A stretch of 38,771 bases of DNA, taken from Saccoglossus kowalevskii. Lineage: Eukaryota > Hemichordata > Enteropneusta > Harrimaniidae. The first letter of the stretch is position 1; each line of letters begins with the position of its first letter. Under the pieces are notes generated by a model. That model saw only the letters and a program-made list of their open reading frames with translations, searched no databases and had not been told where the DNA came from. Position numbers and translations under genes: made by a program. The DNA lies in the NCBI RefSeq assembly GCF_000003605.2, contig NW_003157863.1, forward strand, positions 1-38,771, in the 5' to 3' direction. This document shows, in pieces, positions 34,061 through 38,771 of the stretch.

Positions 34061-36146
34061 ATGGCGTGGCTTACCAGACAGCAGTATACGACATGGATTA
34101 CCTGACAGCAGTGTATGACATGGCTTACCTGACAGCAGTGTATGACATGGTTTACCTGACAGCAGTGTACCACATGGCTTACCTGACAGCAGTGTATGAC
34201 GTGGCTTACCTGACATCAGTGTATGACATGGCTCAGTACCTGACAGCAGTGTACTGCGTAGCTTACCTGACAGCAGTGTACGGCGTGGCTTACCTGACAG
34301 CAGTGTACAACATGGTTTACCTGACAGCAGTATATGGCGTGGCTTACCAGACATCAGTGTATGACATGGCTTACCTGACAGCAGTGTATGACATGGCTTA
34401 CCTGACAGCAGTGTATGACATGGCTTACCTGACAGCAGTGTATGACATGGCTTACCTGACAGCAGTGTACGACATGGCTTACCTGACAGCAGTGTACGAC
34501 ATGGTTTACCTGACAGCAGTATACGGCGTGGCTTACTTGACATCAGTGTATGACATGGTTTACCTGACAGCAGTGTATGACATGGCTTACCTGACAGCAG
34601 TGTATGACATGGCTTACCTGACAGCAGTGTATGACATGGCTTACTGACAGTAGTGTATGACATGGCTTATCTGACAGCAGTGTATGACATGGATTACCTG
34701 ACAGCAGAGTACAGCGTGGCTTACTGACAGCAGTGTATGACATGGCTTCCCTGACAGCAGTGTACGACATGGCTTACCTGACAGCAGTGTACGACATGGC
34801 TTACCTGACAGCAGTGTATGACATGGCTTACCTGACAGCAGTGTATGACGTGGTTTACCTGGCAGCAGTGAATGACATGGAGTACCTAACAGCAGTGTAT
34901 GACATGGCTTACCTGACAGCAGTGTATGACATGGCTTATCTGACAGCAGTGTATGACATGGCTCAGTACCTGACAGCAGTGTATGGCGTGGCTTACCAGA
35001 CAGCAGTGTACGACATGGCTTTCCTGACAGCAGTGTATGACATGGCTTGCCTGACAGCAGTGTACGACATGGCTTACCTGACAGCAGTGTATGACATGGC
35101 TTACCTGACAGCAGTGTATGACATGGCTTACCTGACGGCAGTGTATGACATGGCTTAACTGACAGCAGTGTATGACATGGCTTACCTGACAGCAGTGTAT
35201 GACATGGCCTACCTGACAGCAGTGTATGACATGGCTTACCTGACAGCAGTGTATGACATGGCTTAGTACCTGACAACACTGTACGACATGGCTTACCTGA
35301 CAGCAGTGTATGACATGGCTTAACTGACAGTAGTGTATGACATGGTTTACCTGACAGCAGTGTACGGCATGTCTTACCTGTCAGCAGTGCATGACATGGC
35401 TAACCTGACAGCAGTGTATGGCATGGCTTACCTGACAGCAGTGTATGACATGGCTTACCTGACAGCAGTGTACGACATGGCTTACCTGACAGCAGTGTAT
35501 GACGTGGCTTACCTGACATCAGTGTATGACATGGCTCAGTACCTGACAGCAGTGTACTGCGTAGCTTACCTGACAGCAGTGTACGGCGTGGCTTACCTGA
35601 CAGCAGTGTACAACATGGTTTACCTGACAGCAGTATATGGCGTGGCTTACCAGACGTCAGTGTATGACATGGCTTACCTGACAGCAGTGTATGACATGGC
35701 TTCCCTGACAGCAGTGTATGACATGACTTACCTGACAGCAGTGTATGACATGGCTTACCTGACAGCAGTGTATGACATGTCTTTACCTGACAGCAGTGTA
35801 TGACATGGCTTACCTGACAGCAGTGTATGACATGGCTTACCTGACAGCAGTGTATGACATGGCTTACCTGACAGCAGTGTATGACATGGCTTACCTGACA
35901 GCAGTGTATGACATGGCCTACCTGACAGCAGTGTACGACATGGCTTAACTGACAGCAGTGTATGACATGGTTTACTAGACAGCAGTGTACGGCATGGCTT
36001 ACCTGTCAGCAGTGCATGACATGGCTAACCTGACAGCAGTGTATGACATGGCTTACCTGTCAGCAGTGTATGACATGGCTAACCTGACAGCAGTGTATGA
36101 CATGGCTTACCTGTCAGCAGTGTACGGCATGGCTTAGCTGTCAGCA

Positions 36147-38044
36147 GTGTACGACATGGCTTACCTGTCAGCAGTGTACGGCATGGCTTACCTGACTGCA
36201 GTGTACGACATGGCTTACCTGACAGCAGTGTACATCATGGCTTACCTGACAGCAGTGTACTACGTGGCTTACCTGTCAGCAGTGTATGACGTGGCTTACC
36301 TGTCAGCAGTGTATGGCATGGCTTACCTGTCAGCAGTGTATGGCATGGCTTATCTGACAGCAGTGTACGACATGGCTTACCTGACAGCAGTGTACGACAT
36401 GGTTTACCTGACAGCAGGGTACGGCGTGGCTTACCTGACATCAGTGTATGACATGGCTTACCTGACAGCAGTTTATGACGTGGTTTACCTGGCAGCAGTG
36501 AGTGACATGGCATACCTAACAGCAGTGTATGACATGGCTTACCTGACAGTAGTGTATGACATGGCTTATCTGACAGCAGTGTATGACATGGATTACCTGA
36601 CAGCAGTGTACAGCGTGGCTTACCTGACAGCAGTGTATGACATGGCTTCCCTGACAGCAGTGTACGACATGGCTTACCTGACAGCAGTGTACGACATGGC
36701 TTACCTGACAGCAGTGTACGACGTGGCTTACCTGTCAGCAGTGTAAGACGTGGCTTACCTGTCAGCAGTGTATGGCATGGCTTACCTGTCAGCAGTGTAT
36801 GACATGGCTTACCTGTCAGCAGTGTACGGCATGGCTTACTTGACAGCAGTGTATGACATGGCTTACCTGACAGCAGTGAACGACATGGTTTACCTGACAG
36901 CAGGGTACGGCGTGGCTTACCTGACATCAGTGTATGACATGGCTCAGTACCTGACAGCAGTGTACTGCGTAGCTTACCTGACAGCAGTGTACGGCATGGC
37001 TTAACTGACAGCAGGGTACGACATGGTTTACCTGACAGCAGTATACGGCATGGCTTACCTGACATCAGTGTATGACATGGCTTTCCTGACAGCAGTGTAT
37101 GAAATGGCTTACCTGACAGCAGTGTACGGCGTGGCTTACCTGACAGCAGTGTATGACATGGCTTACCTGACAGCAGTGTACGACATGGCTTACCTGACAG
37201 CAGTGTACGACATGGCTTACCTGACAGCAGTGTATGACGTGGTTTACCTGGCAGCAGTGAATGACATGGCGTACCTAACAGCAGTGTATGACATGGCTTA
37301 CCTGACAGCAGTGTATGACATGGCTTATCTGACAGCAGTGTATGACATGGCTCAGTACCTGACAGCAGTGTACGGCGTGGCTTACCAGACAGCAGTGTAT
37401 GACATGGCTTACCTGACAGCAGTGTATGACATGGCTTACCTGACAGCAGTGTATGACATGGCTAACCTGACAGCAGTGTACGACATGGCTTACCTGACAG
37501 CAGTGTATGACGTGGCTTACCTGACATCAGTGTATGACATGGCTCAGTACCTGACAGCAGTGTACTGCGTAGCTTACCTGACAGCAGTGTACGGCGTGGC
37601 CTACCTGACAGCAGTGTACGACATGGTTTACCTGACAGCAGTATATGGCGTGGCTTACCTGACATCAGTGTATGACATGGCTTTCCTGACAGCAGTGTAT
37701 GACATGGCTTACCTGACAGCAGTGTATGACATGGCTTACCTGACAGCAGTGTATGACATGGCTTACCTGACAGCAGTGTATGACATGGCTTACCTGACAG
37801 CAGTGTATGACATGGCTACCTGACAGCAGTGTACGACATGGCTTAACTGACAGCAGTGTATGACATGGTTTACTAGACAGCAGTGTACGGCATGGCTTAC
37901 CTGTCAGCAGTGCATGACATGGCTAACCTGACAGCAGTGTATGACATGGCTTACCTGTCAGCAGTGTATGACATGGCTAACCTGACAGCAGTGTATGACA
38001 TGGCTTACCTGTCAGCAGTGTACGGCATGGCTTAGCTGTCAGCA
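36147..38044 (+). repeat. HOR unit of 1,898 bp (70 monomers)
   Basis: 70 x 27 plus three 30-bp monomers (about 36943, 37352 and 37543), less one T lost in CATGGCTACCTG (about 37815). TACATCATGG is at 36231 with private TACTACGTGG next to it and CAGTGAGTGAC (about 36498). From about 36715 it matches the TGTAAGACGTGG part of the 1,194-bp segment (offset 19,430 from 17285), including the TAACTGACAGCAGGG stop. It then follows 18895-19490. It closes with the three-stop cassette. Confidence 0.88.
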
Positions 38045-38771
38045 GTGTACGACATGGCTTACCTGTCAGCAGTGTACGGCATGGCTTACCTGACTGCAGT
38101 GTACGACATGGCTTACCTGACAGCAGTGTACATCATGGCTTACCTGACAGCAGTGTACGACGTGGCTTACCTGTCAGCAGTGTATGACGTGGTTTACCTG
38201 TCAGCAGTGTATGGCATGGCTTACCTGTCAGCAGTGTATGGCATGGCTTACCTGTCAGCAGTGTATGACATGGCTTACCTGTCAGCAGTGTACGGCATGG
38301 CTTATCTGACAGCAGTGTACGACATGGGTTACCTGACAGCAGTGTACGACATGGTTTACCTGACAGCAGGGTACGGCGTGGCTTACCTGACATCAGTGTA
38401 TGACATGGCTTACCTGACAGCAGTTTATGACGTGGTTTACCTGGCAGCAGTGAATGACATGGCGTACCTAACAGCAGTGTATGACATGGCTTACCTGACA
38501 GTAGTGTATGACATGGCTTATCTGACAGCAGTGTATGACATGGATTACCTGACAGCAGTGTACAGCGTGGCTTACCTGACAGCAGTGTATGACATGGCTT
38601 CCCTGACAGCAGTGTACGACATGGCTTACCTGACAGCAGTGTACGACATGGCTTACCTGACAGCAATGTACGACATGGCTTACCTGACAGCAGTGTATGA
38701 CATGGCTTACCTGACAGCAGTGTATGACGTGGTTTACCTGGCAGCAGTGAATGACATGGCGTACCTTAACA
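38045..38771 (+). repeat. Partial HOR unit at right edge (about 26 monomers)
   Basis: Leader with TACATCATGG at 38129, GACGTGGTTTACC, GACATGGGTTACC (about 38325), the CTGGCAGCAGTGAATGAC monomers and GGCTTCCCTG. It parallels 13023-13746 and 31315-32044 to the last base, apart from the restored GAC triplet. An extra T near 38769 (GCGTACCTTAACA against GCGTACCTAACAG) is the last irregularity. The array runs off the window here. Confidence 0.9.

Larger units (their letters stand above)
31315..36146 (+). repeat. HOR unit of 4,832 bp (178 monomers), indel-rich
   Basis: 178 x 27, ten 30-bp monomers, one 24-bp monomer (31369-31392) and about 13 one- or two-base indels summing to -1 reproduce the length exactly. 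TACATCATGG is at 31396. The first kilobase matches 13023-13750. Module delta (about 32260-32970) follows, then the irregular stretches 33110-33265 and 33900-34060. Then come a partial delta repeat (about 34190-34400) and another CTGGCAGCAGTGAATGAC block (about 34860). It ends in the three-stop cassette (35947-36137). Two extra TAG cassettes lie close together at about 33585 and 33665. Confidence 0.86.
1..38771 (+). repeat. 27-bp satellite/minisatellite array filling the window
   Basis: Head-to-tail 27-bp monomers run from the first to the last base in one orientation. The consensus is TGTAYGRCRTGG followed directly by YTTACCTGWCAGCAG. My hand count gives about 1,428 whole monomers, 63 of them 30 bp (an extra CAG triplet or its derivative inside GGCT-TACCTG) and two of them 24 bp. 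Adding one 9-bp partial monomer, the cut ends and about 22 small indels reproduces 38,771 bases exactly. The most variable sites are TAY, GRC, RTG, GYT and CTGWCAG. The block GTGT/CTTACCTG/CAGCAG is the most conserved. No unique sequence, transposon or gene interrupts the array, and both window edges fall inside it. The plus frame reads as a nonapeptide repeat (MAYLTAVYD) but is broken by stops every few hundred bases, so I treat the array as non-coding. The family and host are not recognised. Confidence 0.99.

Noticed and set aside
1-38771. CRISPR array
   Set aside because: Repeats abut directly with no unique spacers, the variants are shared between distant monomers, and there are no cas genes.
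1-38771. Alpha-satellite-like centromere DNA with CENP-B boxes, or telomeric repeats
   Set aside because: The monomer is 27 bp rather than about 171 bp, I see no CENP-B box core, and no TTAGGG-type repeats occur. A centromeric or subtelomeric location remains possible but is unsupported.
1-38771. tRNA, rRNA or structured ncRNA genes, promoters, terminators
   Set aside because: No tRNA box A/B pair, rRNA-like segment or AT-rich promoter and terminator pattern is visible. Any short motif found would recur in over a thousand monomers.
1-38771. Bacterial or phage origin of the window
   Set aside because: No genes, ribosome-binding sites or operon structure occur in 38.8 kb, which is incompatible with bacterial gene density. 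The CpG/TpG variant pattern fits a methylated eukaryotic genome better.

Overview
The whole 38,771-base window is one uninterrupted tandem-repeat (satellite / large minisatellite) array. I find no protein-coding gene, RNA gene, mobile element, CRISPR array or unique sequence anywhere in it. The monomer is 27 bp. Its first 12 bases are TGTAYGRCRTGG and its next 15 are YTTACCTGWCAGCAG (Y = C/T, R = A/G, W = A/T). It is about 50% GC, and every monomer lies in the same orientation.

Monomers differ from one another by recurrent point changes, and diagnostic variants recur in a fixed order, so the array has irregular higher-order repeat (HOR) structure. A cassette ending in an in-plus-frame TAG (GGCTTAGCTGTCAGCAG) followed, 3 monomers later, by a private TACATCATGG monomer divides the window into 18 unit starts. 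Unit lengths range from 1,059 bp (39 monomers) to 5,511 bp (203 monomers). Hand counting accounts for the window exactly. There are about 1,428 whole monomers, 63 of them a 30-bp variant with one extra triplet and two of them 24 bp. The remainder is one 9-bp partial monomer, the two cut ends, and about 22 one- or two-base indels confined to about 11.5-14.5 kb and 32-38.8 kb.

Layout: a partial unit (1-950); a 1,059-bp unit (951-2009); mixed units (2010-7436); an expanded 1,059-type unit (7437-9011); mixed units (9012-15708); a long compound unit holding an approximate 1,194-bp tandem duplication (15709-21219); a mixed unit (21220-23550); two tandem 1,059-bp units (23551-25668); mixed units, several of them long-range duplicates of the first half of the window (25669-38044); and a partial unit running off the right edge (38045-38771).

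The organism is not identifiable from this sequence. An array of this scale with HOR structure and CpG-to-TpG/CpA variant sites points to a eukaryote with cytosine methylation, plausibly an animal or plant, in a heterochromatic, pericentromeric, subtelomeric or large minisatellite locus. Because 27, 30 and 24 are all multiples of 3, reading frames stay open for hundreds of codons on both strands. These are periodicity artefacts: the plus frame is cut by dozens of TAA/TAG stops that are themselves copied with the HOR units. The most provocative observation is that almost every monomer carries, on the minus strand, a near-consensus 5' splice site (CAG|GTAAGC). The same bases on the plus strand, CTTACCTG, match the 5' end of U1 snRNA.
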